Of a stretch of 64,000 bases of DNA, positions 1 through 7,617 are shown one piece after another. The notes beneath the pieces were generated by a model. It had not been told where the DNA came from. It saw only the letters and a list, made by a program, of their open reading frames with translations, and did no database searches. The position numbers and the translations under genes were made by a program. Each line of letters opens with the position of its first letter. Position 1 is the first letter of the stretch. This stretch comes from Nocardioides kribbensis (GTDB lineage Bacteria > Actinomycetota > Actinomycetes > Propionibacteriales > Nocardioidaceae): the NCBI RefSeq assembly GCF_015070375.1, contig NZ_JADCLL010000007.1, positions 62,001 through 126,000 on the forward strand. The letters are read 5' to 3'.

Positions 1-2
1 GT

Positions 3-773
3 GGCTCGGCAGCCCCCCGCCCCGCGAAGCCGACCACACCCGCCAAGCCCGCCAAGCCCGCCAAGCCCGCCAAGCCCGCCAAGCAGGAGAAGCAGGAGAA
101 GCAGGAGAAGCAGGAGAAGCCTCCGCGGGTCGCCCGGCTCCGGGAGACGGCCGCGCGGGCCCAGGCGGCGACGCAGACCTCGTCCGCACCCGTCCCCTCC
201 GGTGCCGCCCCCACGCACGCCCCCGCCTCCGCCCCGGAGGCAGGCGCGGCCCCCCGGCGTACGCCTGCGGCGGCCCGGTCGGTGTTCAGCGACTTCGCCC
301 ACCAGACCCGCGGCGAGACGCCGCCGCGGCCGGCGCCGAGCGGCCCGCCGCCCCAGGTCGACTTCGCGCCCCGCGCAGCGCTGCGGCGACTGGTGGGCCT
401 GCTGGTGCTGGCCGGGGTGGCGGCGAGCGGCTACCTCGCCTGGCAGGCCTGGCAGGTCCGCACCGAGGAGCGCCTGGGCCTCGCCGGCATCGCCCTGCTG
501 TCCACCGCGGTGGTGTGGGCGGTGTGGGCCGGCTCCAGCCCGCCCCGGCTCTCGGTGCGCGGCGGCCAGCTCGAGATCCGGCGCAGCGGCGGTCGTCAGG
601 TCTTCGACCTGGCCAACCGCTACACCGACATCGAGCTGCTCGGCACCCCCGGACGCCGCGGCTGGCGGGTGCTGATCCACCGCCGCGGGATGTCCCCCGT
701 GGAGATCGACTCCTCGATGGTCGACCCCCGTGGCTTCACCGAGGTGCTGCGCTACTACCGACCCGACCTCTGA
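3..773 (+). CDS. Membrane protein with PAK/QEK repeats, 5'-truncated
   Basis: The frame is open to the left window edge, so the true start lies outside; about 256 residues are visible. The N-terminal part is disordered and charged: five PAK triplets followed by four QEK triplets, then an Ala/Pro-rich linker. Two hydrophobic helices follow (around LVGLLVLAGVAASGYLAW and LGLAGIALLSTAVVWAVWAG). The C-terminal ~75 residues (LSVRGGQLEIRRSGG... to LRYYRPDL) look like a small beta-rich, PH-like cytoplasmic domain. An internal GTG at 282 would give a 163-residue version lacking the repeats, but the codon pattern stays protein-like upstream, so I prefer the long form. Function unknown. Confidence 0.7.
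   Translation, partial: GSAAPRPAKPTTPAKPAKPAKPAKPAKQEKQEKQEKQEKPPRVARLRETAARAQAATQTSSAPVPSGAAPTHAPASAPEAGAAPRRTPAAARSVFSDFAHQTRGETPPRPAPSGPPPQVDFAPRAALRRLVGLLVLAGVAASGYLAWQAWQVRTEERLGLAGIALLSTAVVWAVWAGSSPPRLSVRGGQLEIRRSGGRQVFDLANRYTDIELLGTPGRRGWRVLIHRRGMSPVEIDSSMVDPRGFTEVLRYYRPDL
39..119 (+). repeat. In-frame 9-bp tandem repeats (5 x cccgccaag, 4 x caggagaag)
   Basis: Five perfect copies of one 9-bp unit (39-83) run directly into four perfect copies of a second (84-119). They encode (PAK)5(QEK)4. The unbroken identity points to recent slippage expansion. The lysine every third residue makes a strongly basic tail. Confidence 0.9.
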
Positions 774-841
774 CCCGGCCCCCACCTCTGACCCGACCCC
801 CGACCCCCGACCCGACCGTCGGGCGCTCGCCCGCCGGGCGC

Positions 842-1390
842 TCAGGGCACGGCGACCCAGTAGCGGCGCTTGTCGCCCCGCACGTCCTCGCACACCCCGC
901 CGCAGCGCTCGACGGTGCGCGCGGAGGCCAGGTTGTCGACGTCGCAGGTCACCAGCACGCGGTCGAGCCCCAGCTCCCCCGCCTCACCGACGGCGAGCGC
1001 GAGCGCACGCGAGGCATGGCCCTCACGACGCCGGGCCGGCCGCACCGAGTAGCCGACGTGCCCCCCGGTCTCGAGCAGGTACGGCGTCAGCTCGTGGCGC
1101 AGGTCGAGAAAGCCCACGACCTCCTCGACCCCGTCCGCCGTGTCGACGATCCACCAGAAGGTGGAGTGCACCAGCGGCCCGTGCGGGCCTTCGCCCAGCG
1201 CCACCGACCGGTCGGCGTACGGCGTGAGCGCCTCGACCCACGCGTGGCAGCCGGCCGGGGTCAGGTCGCGCCGCAGGGCCGGCGGCAGGAGCCAGACACC
1301 GCTGCCGGCGGGGTGCTCGTCGCCGAAGTCGGCGAGGGTCTGCGCCCAGCTCGTCGCGAGGCGGGCGTCGGGGCGGCGCAGCTCGGTCAC
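842..1390 (-). CDS. GNAT-family N-acetyltransferase
   Basis: 182 residues, GTG start. The C-terminal two thirds fit the GNAT fold: a strand (EEVVGFLDLRHEL), then GGHVGYSVRPARRREGHASR, which corresponds to the acetyl-CoA pyrophosphate-binding motif A (R/Q-x-x-G-x-A), then VLVTCDVDNLASARTVERCG, typical of the family's last strands with the Asn that precedes the final helix. The substrate cannot be read from sequence; related proteins acetylate small amines or protein N-termini. It lies downstream of ndh on the same strand, separated by a hairpin, so it is probably a separate transcript. Confidence 0.8.
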   Translation of the reverse strand: MTELRRPDARLATSWAQTLADFGDEHPAGSGVWLLPPALRRDLTPAGCHAWVEALTPYADRSVALGEGPHGPLVHSTFWWIVDTADGVEEVVGFLDLRHELTPYLLETGGHVGYSVRPARRREGHASRALALAVGEAGELGLDRVLVTCDVDNLASARTVERCGGVCEDVRGDKRRYWVAVP

Positions 1391-1416
1391 GGGGCCAGTG
1401 GACCGCAGACGCCGAC

Positions 1417-1450
1417 GGGGGCGCCACCGGATTGCTCCGGTGACGCCCCC
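1417..1450 (-). terminator. Hairpin terminator after ndh
   Basis: A stem of 15 pairs with one mismatch around a TTGC loop (gggggcg-c-caccgga / tccggtg-a-cgccccc). It sits 17 bases past the ndh stop and before the acetyltransferase start. There is no U-tract, as is usual in GC-rich actinobacteria. Confidence 0.6.
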
Positions 1451-1466
1451 GCGGTGGCGGTCTGTC

Positions 1467-2966
1467 TCAGACCCGCTCGCCGGTCTTGACGCCGCGCTGA
1501 CCGGCGTCGGTGAGGCGGGCCTCCTCGACGGCCTGGGCCTCGAGCTCGGCGCGCCGCGTGGTCTCGAGCAGCTCGCGCGAGGCCTCGTAGGAGCCCGGCG
1601 CGGACACCAGGTCGGTCGCGCCCCCTCGCAGTCGCGAGAGCGCGTTGCGCCCGAAGATCTGCTGCTCGGTGGAGGTGCGCTCGGAGCGACCGCGGCCGAG
1701 GAACGACACGAACCAGTGCAGCACCGCGGTGACGCGGTTCTTGAAGCCGGTGATGTAGACGAGGTGGACCGCCAGCCACATCAGCCAGGCGATGAAGCCG
1801 GTGAGGCGGATCTTGCCGATCATCGCGACGGCCCGGAAGCGGCTGATGGTGGCCATCGAGCCCTTGTCGAAGTACTTGAACGGCTCCTGGGCCGGCTTGC
1901 CCTTGACCCGGCCGTCGATCTCCTTGGCGGCGTACTTGGCGCCCTGGATCGCGACCTGGGCGACACCGGGGAGGTTGTCGAGGGCGATCATGTCGCCGAC
2001 CACGAAGACCTCGGGGTGCCCGGGCAGGGTGAGGTCGGGGTTGACGCCGATCCGGCCCGCGCGGTCGAGCGGGGCGCCGGTCTGCTCCGAGAGCGTCTTG
2101 CCGATCGGGCTGGCCTGCACGCCGGCGGCCCAGATCTTGGTGACCGACTGGATCCGCTCGGTGCGGCCGTCCTTGTACTTCACCTCGAGGCCGCGCTCGT
2201 CGACGTCGGTGACCATCGCGCCGAGCATGACCTCGACTCCGAGCTTCTCCAGCTCGGTCTTGGTCTTCTCGCCCAGCTTGGCGCCGAAGGGCGGGAGCAC
2301 CTGCGGGGCGGCGTCGGCGAGGATCACGCGGGCCGAGCGGGTCTCGATGGCGCGGAAGTCGCGACGCAGGGTGCGGTGGGCCAGCTCGGCGATCTGGCCG
2401 GCCATCTCGACGCCGGTGGGGCCGGCGCCGACGACCACGAAGGTGAGGAGGTGGTCGACGTTCTCGCCGCGCTGCGCGCCGAGCTCGGCCATCTCGAAGG
2501 CGCCGAAGATGCGACCGCGCAGCTCGAGGGCGTCGTCGATGCTCTTCATGCCGGGGGCGAACTCGCTGAAGTGGTCGTTGCCGAAGTACGACTGCCCCGC
2601 GCCCGCCGCGACCAGCAGCGAGTCGTAGGCGGTCACCGTCGGGCGGCCCAGGACGTGGGAGGTGACCGTGCGGGCCTCGAGGTCGATGTCGGTGACCTCT
2701 CCCAGGAGCACCTGCGCGTTGGACTGGCTGCGCAGGATCTCGCGGGTCGGCGGGGCGATCTCGCCCTCGGAGAGGATGCCGGTCGCCACCTGGTAGAGCA
2801 GCGGCTGGAAGAGGTGGTGGGTCGTCTTGGCGATCATGGTCACCTCGACGTCCGAGCGACGGAGCGCCTTGGTGCCGAAGAGACCGCCGAAGCCGGAGCC
2901 GATCACGACCACGCGGTGCTTGCCCGTCGACGGGTTGGTCGGTGCGGGGACTGGGCTGGCTGCCAT
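1467..2966 (-). CDS. ndh: Type II NADH:quinone dehydrogenase
   Basis: 499 residues. This is a single-subunit, non-proton-pumping enzyme that passes electrons from NADH through FAD to menaquinone at the inner face of the membrane. The first FAD dinucleotide-binding motif is VVVIGSGFGGLFG; the active-site region HLFQPLLYQVATGILS is typical of NDH-2; the second nucleotide motif is VVVGAGPTGVEMAGQIAEL; the FAD-contacting segment VFVVGDMIAL follows. Hydrophobic C-terminal helices (LTGFIAWLMWLAVHLVYITGF) resemble the membrane anchor of the family. The ATG at 2966 is chosen because GAGAGG lies 8 bases upstream; an in-frame extension adds only low-complexity residues. Confidence 0.93.
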   Translation of the reverse strand: MAASPVPAPTNPSTGKHRVVVIGSGFGGLFGTKALRRSDVEVTMIAKTTHHLFQPLLYQVATGILSEGEIAPPTREILRSQSNAQVLLGEVTDIDLEARTVTSHVLGRPTVTAYDSLLVAAGAGQSYFGNDHFSEFAPGMKSIDDALELRGRIFGAFEMAELGAQRGENVDHLLTFVVVGAGPTGVEMAGQIAELAHRTLRRDFRAIETRSARVILADAAPQVLPPFGAKLGEKTKTELEKLGVEVMLGAMVTDVDERGLEVKYKDGRTERIQSVTKIWAAGVQASPIGKTLSEQTGAPLDRAGRIGVNPDLTLPGHPEVFVVGDMIALDNLPGVAQVAIQGAKYAAKEIDGRVKGKPAQEPFKYFDKGSMATISRFRAVAMIGKIRLTGFIAWLMWLAVHLVYITGFKNRVTAVLHWFVSFLGRGRSERTSTEQQIFGRNALSRLRGGATDLVSAPGSYEASRELLETTRRAELEAQAVEEARLTDAGQRGVKTGERV

Positions 2967-3354
2967 GTCGGGACCTCTCTGGTGGCTGCCGGGACGGAGG
3001 CGACGTCTCTCGGTCGGGGCGTCTGCCCCATTCTCCCGCGCAGGGCGTCGCATCTCTAATCTGGGCCACCGTCTGGTCGCTCACAGCACCCTCGCGGGTG
3101 GTCGTCGCGGCCTCCCTCGTGGCCCTCGCCACAGGCCCCCGGCCGACGCGCCGTGCGGGTGGGAAAACTTTCAACGACGCAGGTTTGCCCGCGCAGGCCC
3201 GCGGGTAGTCGGCACGGGACTGGCACCCACCTGCCGCTGTCCTCGTCCGGCACCCGCCGCCGCAGGGCCCCGGCCGCCGGTCGTCCGCCGGACCTCGCGG
3301 TCCGGGCCCGCCACCCGATCTCGTCCCGATCTCTTCGCACCGTTGGAGCCGTCC
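2967..3354. promoter_or_regulatory. 388-bp divergent intergenic region (ndh / RsbW-like gene)
   Basis: No coding sequence that I can support. It should hold the promoters of both divergent genes. On the plus strand GTTT (3183-3186) and GGGTAG (3203-3208) are separated by 16 bases, resembling the actinobacterial sigma-B-type general-stress promoter (GTTT-N14-16-GGGTAT). An AT-richer patch lies at about 3160-3187. On the minus strand, TAGAGAT near 3051-3057 could be a -10 element for ndh. All are pattern matches by eye. Confidence 0.4.
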
Positions 3355-4320
3355 GTGCCGCTGAACCGGCCCGCCCTCTCCCTGGGCTCCGGTCCCCGGG
3401 GCGTGCAGGATGCACGCCGCTGGGTGGTCGAGACGTGCCGCGACATCGGTCGCGACGAGCTCGTCGAGTGCACCGAGCTGGCGGTCTCCGAGCTGGTCAC
3501 CAACGCCCTGCTGCACGGCTCGCCCCCCATCGAGGTGCGGGTGCGCGGCACCGTGGAGCACCCCCGCGTCGAGGTCCGCGACGGCTCCCCCGAGCGCCCC
3601 GTGCTCCCCACCGAGACCGGTGAGACCGACGACGACGACGTCGAGTCGCTGCTGCTCACCTTCGGCCGGGGGCTGAGCATCGTGGCGCGGTGCTCGCGGG
3701 CGTGGGGCGCGGAGATCGAGGCCGACGGCAAGACGGTGTGGTTCGAGCCGGCCGCGGAGTTCGCCGAGGACAACGGCGCCGAGGGCGTCGTCACCGGGCT
3801 CGAGCAGCCACCCGCGGTGCCGTCCGACCCGGTCGCGGTGTCGGTGCACGGTGTGCCGCTGGACCGCTACGTCGCCTTCCAGCGCCACTTCCGCGAGCTG
3901 CGCCGCGAGGTGCGGCTGCTCGCGCTGGCCCACGAGTCGGAGTACCCCCTGGCCAAGGACCTCTCCGACCTCTTCGGCGACCTCGAGCGCCAGCTGCGCG
4001 GCGGCTCGGTCGGCCCCGACGTCGACCGCGCGGTCGCGGAGGGTCGCACCCACCTCGACCTCGACCTGCTCGTCTCCCGCGCGGCCTCGGGCAGCATGCA
4101 GCAGTTCATCGACCTGCTCGACATGGCCGACGTCTTCTGCCGCGAGCAGCGGCTGCTGTCGCTGGCCCGCACCCCGGAGCAGCGCCGCTTCCAGCAGTGG
4201 TACCTCGGCGAGTTCGTGCGCCAGGTCGCCGGCGAGGAGCCGCTCCCGTGGCGCGACCCGGCCCCCGGGCCCGACGACGGCGAGCAGGCGCCCGAGGTGC
4301 GGCGTACCGTCGTCTCGTGA
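3355..4320 (+). CDS. RsbW-like ATP-binding regulatory protein
   Basis: 321 residues. The N-terminal ~130 residues are a GHKL/HATPase_c_2 domain of the anti-sigma type: ELAVSELVTNALLHG is the N-box (conserved N for Mg-ATP), VEVRDGSPERP the G1-like box, and LLLTFGRGLSIVARCSRAWG the G2 region. Such domains in RsbW/SpoIIAB bind sigma factors and phosphorylate anti-anti-sigma partners. The remaining ~170 residues are predicted helical, charged and unassigned. The GTG start is preceded by GGAG at 6 bases; the long in-frame stretch upstream is non-coding in character. The possible sigma-B-type promoter upstream fits a stress-signalling role. Confidence 0.75.
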   Translation: MPLNRPALSLGSGPRGVQDARRWVVETCRDIGRDELVECTELAVSELVTNALLHGSPPIEVRVRGTVEHPRVEVRDGSPERPVLPTETGETDDDDVESLLLTFGRGLSIVARCSRAWGAEIEADGKTVWFEPAAEFAEDNGAEGVVTGLEQPPAVPSDPVAVSVHGVPLDRYVAFQRHFRELRREVRLLALAHESEYPLAKDLSDLFGDLERQLRGGSVGPDVDRAVAEGRTHLDLDLLVSRAASGSMQQFIDLLDMADVFCREQRLLSLARTPEQRRFQQWYLGEFVRQVAGEEPLPWRDPAPGPDDGEQAPEVRRTVVS

Positions 4321-4339
4321 CCGACGCCCCCACGCCGCG

Positions 4340-4750
4340 GTGAGCCCCGCTCCCCGGCTGCTCGCGCTGGTGGCGCTCGGCGGAGCCCTCGGCGCCGTCG
4401 TGCGCTGGTCCCTGCTGGAGGTCTCCCCCGACCCGGCCGGCACCTTCCCCTGGACCACCCTGACCGTCAACGTGGTCGGCTCGGCGCTGCTCGCCGCCGT
4501 GGGCCTGCTCGCCGTCGTACGCCGCAGCCGCGGCCTGGCGGCGTTCCTCGGGCCGGGGGTCATGGGCGGCTTCACGACGCTGTCGGCGGCCTCCGAGCAG
4601 ACCCGGGCCCTGCTCGACGCCGGCCGCCCCGGGCCGGCCGCCGCCTACGTCGTGGGCAGCCTGGCCGCCGCGCTGCTCGCCGTCACCGCGGTGCACGCCG
4701 GGGCGGCGCAACGCGAGGACGACCGCACGGCTCGCGGGGACGGCCCGTGA
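4340..4750 (+). CDS. crcB: CrcB/Fluc fluoride channel subunit 1
   Basis: 136 residues, four predicted membrane helices. Family signatures are present: GGALGAVVRW in helix 1, TLTVNVVGSALLA in helix 2 (conserved Asn lining the fluoride pore) and GVMGGFTTLSAASEQT, the helix 3 break with GGFTT. Fluc proteins export toxic fluoride as dimers. Here two genes lie in tandem, and this one overlaps the next by 4 bases (GTGA), as in species with obligate heterodimeric channels. The helix 3 motif TLSAAS replaces the usual T-F-S-T-F, so the Phe box is partly lost in this subunit. No fluoride riboswitch fits in the 19-base gap upstream. Confidence 0.88.
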   Translation: MSPAPRLLALVALGGALGAVVRWSLLEVSPDPAGTFPWTTLTVNVVGSALLAAVGLLAVVRRSRGLAAFLGPGVMGGFTTLSAASEQTRALLDAGRPGPAAAYVVGSLAAALLAVTAVHAGAAQREDDRTARGDGP

Positions 4751-5115
4751 CGATCACCGACACCGTCGACACCGTGGTCAGCGGCCTGCTGGTGGCGCTC
4801 GGGGCGGGGGTCGGCGCGCCGCTGCGCTACGCCGTCGCCCAGCGGCTCGACGCCCGCTGGCCGACCGGGACGCTCGCGGTCAACCTGCTGGGCTCCCTCG
4901 TGCTCGGCGTGGTCAGCGCGCTGGCGCTCTCGGGCCACCTCTCGCAGGAGTGGGTCGCGCTCCTCGGCACGGGCTTCTGCGGCGGCTTCACGACGTACTC
5001 CTCCTTCGTCGTGCAGACCCGGGGCCTGGGCCCGCGCACCGGGGCCCTCTACGTCGCCGTGTCGCTGCTCGGCGGCCTCGGCCTGTGCGCCCTGGGCTTC
5101 CTGCTGGCCGCCTGA
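4747..5115 (+). CDS. crcB: CrcB/Fluc fluoride channel subunit 2
   Basis: 122 residues, four membrane helices. It carries GAGVGAPLRYAVAQ, TLAVNLLGSLVLG and GTGFCGGFTTYSSFVVQT, closer to the consensus than its partner because the aromatic residue of the helix 3 break is kept (TTYSSF). Start GTG overlaps the stop of the first crcB (translational coupling), which suggests equal amounts of both halves and an antiparallel heterodimer in the membrane. The gene ends in a hairpin shared with the convergent metallopeptidase gene. Confidence 0.9.
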   Translation: MTITDTVDTVVSGLLVALGAGVGAPLRYAVAQRLDARWPTGTLAVNLLGSLVLGVVSALALSGHLSQEWVALLGTGFCGGFTTYSSFVVQTRGLGPRTGALYVAVSLLGGLGLCALGFLLAA

Positions 5116-5127
5116 GGGCCTCAGGCG
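5109..5127. terminator. Short hairpin over two convergent stop codons
   Basis: cgcctgag / ctcaggcg, 8 perfect pairs with a 3-base loop, spans the stop codons of crcB2 (plus) and the metallopeptidase gene (minus). It probably serves as a bidirectional terminator, although it is short. Confidence 0.45.
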
Positions 5128-5465
5128 TAGCCCAGCTCGTGGAGGCGGTCGTCGTCGATGCCGAAGTGGTGGGCCACCTCGTGCACCACGGTGATCCGGA
5201 CCTCCTCGACCAGCTCCTCCTCGCTCGCGCACATCCGCAGCAGCGGGCCGCGGAAGACGAAGATCCGGTCAGGCAGATCGAGGATCGTGGAGAAGTCCCG
5301 CTCGGTCAGCGCGACGCCGTCGTAGAGCCCGAGCAGGTCGCGCGGCTCGCCCTCCGGCGGCTCCTCCTCGACCAGCACGACCACGTTGGTCACCAGCTGC
5401 GCCAGCTCGTCGGGGATCTCGTCGAGCGCGGCGTCGACGAGGGCGTCGAAGCGGTCGGGATCCAT
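5121..5465 (-). CDS. Minimal-zincin metallopeptidase family protein
   Basis: 114 residues. The C-terminal HEVAHHFGIDDDRLHELGY carries HExxH plus the following H-F-G-I-D-D signature of the small COG3824/DUF1025 zincin-like family; the Glu would be the general base and the His residues zinc ligands. Most of the chain (PDELAQLVTNVVVLVEEEPP, LLGLYDGVALTERD, PDRIFVFRGPLLRMC) also matches the family as I know it. Biological substrate unknown; related proteins are small cytosolic zincins. The ATG at 5465 gives the usual MDPDRFDALV-type N-terminus; a GTG at 5498 would add 11 residues. Confidence 0.85.
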   Translation of the reverse strand: MDPDRFDALVDAALDEIPDELAQLVTNVVVLVEEEPPEGEPRDLLGLYDGVALTERDFSTILDLPDRIFVFRGPLLRMCASEEELVEEVRITVVHEVAHHFGIDDDRLHELGYA

Positions 5466-5556
5466 CGCGACGGGCACACCCGCATCGTGCCACCGCACGA
5501 CAACCGACCCACGCGGGTGGACCGCGCCCCAGGGTGCGGCGCCTAGGTTCGCCGGT

Positions 5557-6960
5557 GTGACCCACTACGACGTCGTCGTCCTCGGAGCAGGCTCCGGCAA
5601 CACCGTCATCGACAAGTCCTTCGCGGGCCTCTCGGTGGCCATCGTCGAGCGGGGCCCCTTCGGCGGCACCTGCCTCAACCGCGGCTGCATCCCCTCCAAG
5701 ATGCTCATCCGCCCCGCCGACGTCGTCGACGCCGCCGCCGACGGCCCCCGCCTGGGCGCGCGCACCAGCGCCGACGGCGCCGACTGGGACGCGGTCCGCG
5801 ACCGGGTCTTCGGGCGCCTCGACGAGGTCTCCGCCGACGGCCGGGCCTACCGCGAGAGCCTGCCGGGCGTCGACCTCCTCTCCGGCACCGCCCGGTTCAC
5901 CGGCCCGCGCGCCCTCAGCGTCGAGCTCCACGACGGCGCCACCGTCGAGCTCACCGCCGACCAGGTGGTGCTCGCCACCGGCAGCCGGCCGGTGGTGCCC
6001 GACATCGACGGCCTCGACCAGGTCGAGCACCACACCAGCGACGACGTCATGCGCCTGGAGACCTTCCCGCGGCGCATCGGCGTGGTCGGCGGCGGCTACA
6101 TCGGCGCCGAGCTGGCCCACGTCTTCGCGGCCTACGGCGCCACCGTGACCCAGGTCGAGTCGGGCGAGGCCCTGATCTCCAACCAGGACCACGACATCTC
6201 CCAGACCTTCACCCGGATCGTGTCGCAGCGCTGGGACGTGCGGCTCGGCACGTCGCTGCAGCGGGTCTCGCGCGCCGCCGGGGGCACGGTGATGCACCTC
6301 GACGACGGCAGCGAGGTGGAGGTCGACGCCCTCCTGCTGGCCATCGGCCGCCGCCCCAACGGCGACCTGCTCGACCTCGACCGCGCCGGCGTCGAGACCG
6401 ACGACACGGGCCGGATCCTGGTCGACGAGCACCAGCGCACCAGCGCCGAGGGCGTATGGGCGCTCGGCGACGCCTCCAGCCCCGAGCCGCTCAAGCACGT
6501 CGCCAACCAGGACGCCCGGGTGGTGAAGCACAACCTGCTGCACCCCGACGACCTGCGGGTCTCCGACCACCGCTTCGTGCCCAACGCCGTCTTCGCCTCC
6601 CCCCAGGTCGCCGCGGTCGGGCTCACCGAGGCCGAGGCCCGCGAGCAGGGTCTCGACCTCGCCGTCGCCCGCCACGAGTACGGCGACACGGCGTTCGGCT
6701 GGGCCCTGGAGGCCGACGACCGCCACGGCGAGGCGGCCGGCTACCTCGTCAAGCTGCTCGCCGACCGCGCGACCGGTCGTCTCGTGGGTGCCCACCTGCT
6801 CGGTCCGCAGGCCTCGTTGCTGGTGCAGCCGCTCATCCAGGCCATGAGCTTCGACCAGCCCGTGGCCGACCTCGCCCGGGGCCAGTACTGGATCCACCCC
6901 GCGCTGACCGAGGTCGTCGAGAACGCGCTCCTCGCGCTCGCCGGGGAGCTCGCGGGCTGA
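5557..6960 (+). CDS. mtr: Mycothione reductase
   Basis: 467 residues, flavoprotein disulfide reductase. It has an N-terminal FAD motif (VVVLGAGSGN), the redox-active pair in GGTCLNRGCIPSK (C39 and C44), an NADPH domain (IGVVGGGYIGAELAHVFAAYG) and a C-terminal interface domain ending in YWIHPALTEVVENALL, where His-Pro...Glu is the catalytic base pair of the partner subunit. The GSGN N-terminus and overall length match Mtr, which reduces mycothiol disulfide with NADPH and keeps the actinobacterial thiol buffer reduced in the cytosol. A dihydrolipoamide dehydrogenase-like paralogue is possible but fits less well. GTG start; no operon partner. Confidence 0.88.
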   Translation: MTHYDVVVLGAGSGNTVIDKSFAGLSVAIVERGPFGGTCLNRGCIPSKMLIRPADVVDAAADGPRLGARTSADGADWDAVRDRVFGRLDEVSADGRAYRESLPGVDLLSGTARFTGPRALSVELHDGATVELTADQVVLATGSRPVVPDIDGLDQVEHHTSDDVMRLETFPRRIGVVGGGYIGAELAHVFAAYGATVTQVESGEALISNQDHDISQTFTRIVSQRWDVRLGTSLQRVSRAAGGTVMHLDDGSEVEVDALLLAIGRRPNGDLLDLDRAGVETDDTGRILVDEHQRTSAEGVWALGDASSPEPLKHVANQDARVVKHNLLHPDDLRVSDHRFVPNAVFASPQVAAVGLTEAEAREQGLDLAVARHEYGDTAFGWALEADDRHGEAAGYLVKLLADRATGRLVGAHLLGPQASLLVQPLIQAMSFDQPVADLARGQYWIHPALTEVVENALLALAGELAG

Positions 6961-7001
6961 CCCGCGCACGGCCGCGACGGCGGCGCCGGCCGAGAACGAC
7001 G

Positions 7002-7032
7002 ACAGCCCCGGACCGTGGTGGTCCGGGGCTGT
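7002..7032. terminator. 13-bp perfect hairpin between mtr and tRNA-Asp
   Basis: acagccccggacc pairs perfectly with ggtccggggctgt around a 5-base loop. It lies 7 bases past the tRNA-Asp 3' end (minus strand) and 41 bases past the mtr stop (plus strand), so it probably terminates both. Confidence 0.75.
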
Positions 7033-7038
7033 TCGCGA

Positions 7039-7115
7039 TGGCGACCCCGACGGGACTCGAACCCGCGGCCTCCGCCGTGACAGGGCGGCGCGCTAACCAA
7101 CTGCGCTACGGGGCC
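7039..7115 (-). tRNA. tRNA-Asp (GTC)
   Basis: 77 bases including an encoded CCA. The acceptor GGCCCCG pairs with CGGGGTC (one G-U). The anticodon stem CCGCC/GGCGG holds the loop CTGTCAC, giving anticodon GTC. The T arm contains TTCGAGT and the D arm AGTTGGTTAG. Confidence 0.95.
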
Positions 7116-7209
7116 AGGTGCTCCGTCACCGGAGCGATGGAACCATAACCCACTCCTCGCGGGAGCACCGAATCGGAGTGGATCGGGCCCCGCCGGAGCG
7201 GGACCGCAG

Positions 7210-7282
7210 CACCCCCAACGGGATTCGAACCCGTGCTACCGCCGTGAAAGGGCGACGTCCTAGGCCGCTAGACGATGGGGGC
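7210..7282 (-). tRNA. tRNA-Glu (TTC)
   Basis: 73 bases to the discriminator G, CCA not encoded. The acceptor GCCCCCA pairs with TGGGGGT (G-U at the end). The anticodon loop CTTTCAC gives TTC; the T loop is TTCGAAT. It is upstream of tRNA-Asp on the same strand and probably co-transcribed with it. Confidence 0.95.
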
Positions 7283-7404
7283 CAGGCGCGCAGCAGTCTA
7301 GGGGAACCCGCACCCGCCCGGCCCATCGGCGTCCGGCGCCCGTCCGGTGTCGGACAGGGTCGATTCGTGGGGCCGCCCCCTCCCGTGTAACCTTCGTGTC
7401 GCTC

Positions 7405-7478
7405 GGGCAGGTAGCTCAGTTGGTACGAGCGTCCGCCTGAAAAGTGGAAGGTCGGCGGTTCGACCCCGCCCCTGCCCA
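7405..7478 (+). tRNA. tRNA-Phe (GAA)
   Basis: 74 bases to the discriminator A, CCA not encoded. GGGCAGG pairs with CCTGCCC. The anticodon stem TCCGC/GTGGA (one G-U) frames loop CTGAAAA, giving anticodon GAA. It is on the opposite strand to the neighbouring tRNA-Glu and tRNA-Asp. Confidence 0.95.
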
Positions 7479-7505
7479 CGAGCACCGCAGGGCTCAGACC
7501 TGCGA

Positions 7506-7538
7506 GAAGGCCCCCGTCGGGATCCGACGGGGGCCTTC
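7506..7538 (+). terminator. Terminator of tRNA-Phe
   Basis: gaaggcccccgtcgg pairs perfectly with ccgacgggggccttc (15 bp, 3-base loop) 27 bases past the tRNA-Phe 3' end. No U-tract follows. Confidence 0.8.
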
Positions 7539-7617
7539 GCCGTCGCCGGCCCCTCACGGGGTCGATGTCCTCCCCGAACTCCTGCGGCCGCGGCGCCGCT
7601 CGCGGTAGAACCACCCC

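Noticed and set aside
4320..4340. Fluoride riboswitch before crcB
   Set aside because: Only 19 bases separate crcB from the upstream coding gene, with no room for the aptamer.
1387..4575. Very long open frame on the minus strand covering ndh and the RsbW-like gene
   Set aside because: High-GC antisense frame; residue composition is Arg/Pro/Ala-rich without domains, and real genes with motifs occupy the other frames.
5269..6969. 566-residue minus-strand frame opposite mtr
   Set aside because: Antisense translation of a clear flavoprotein reductase.
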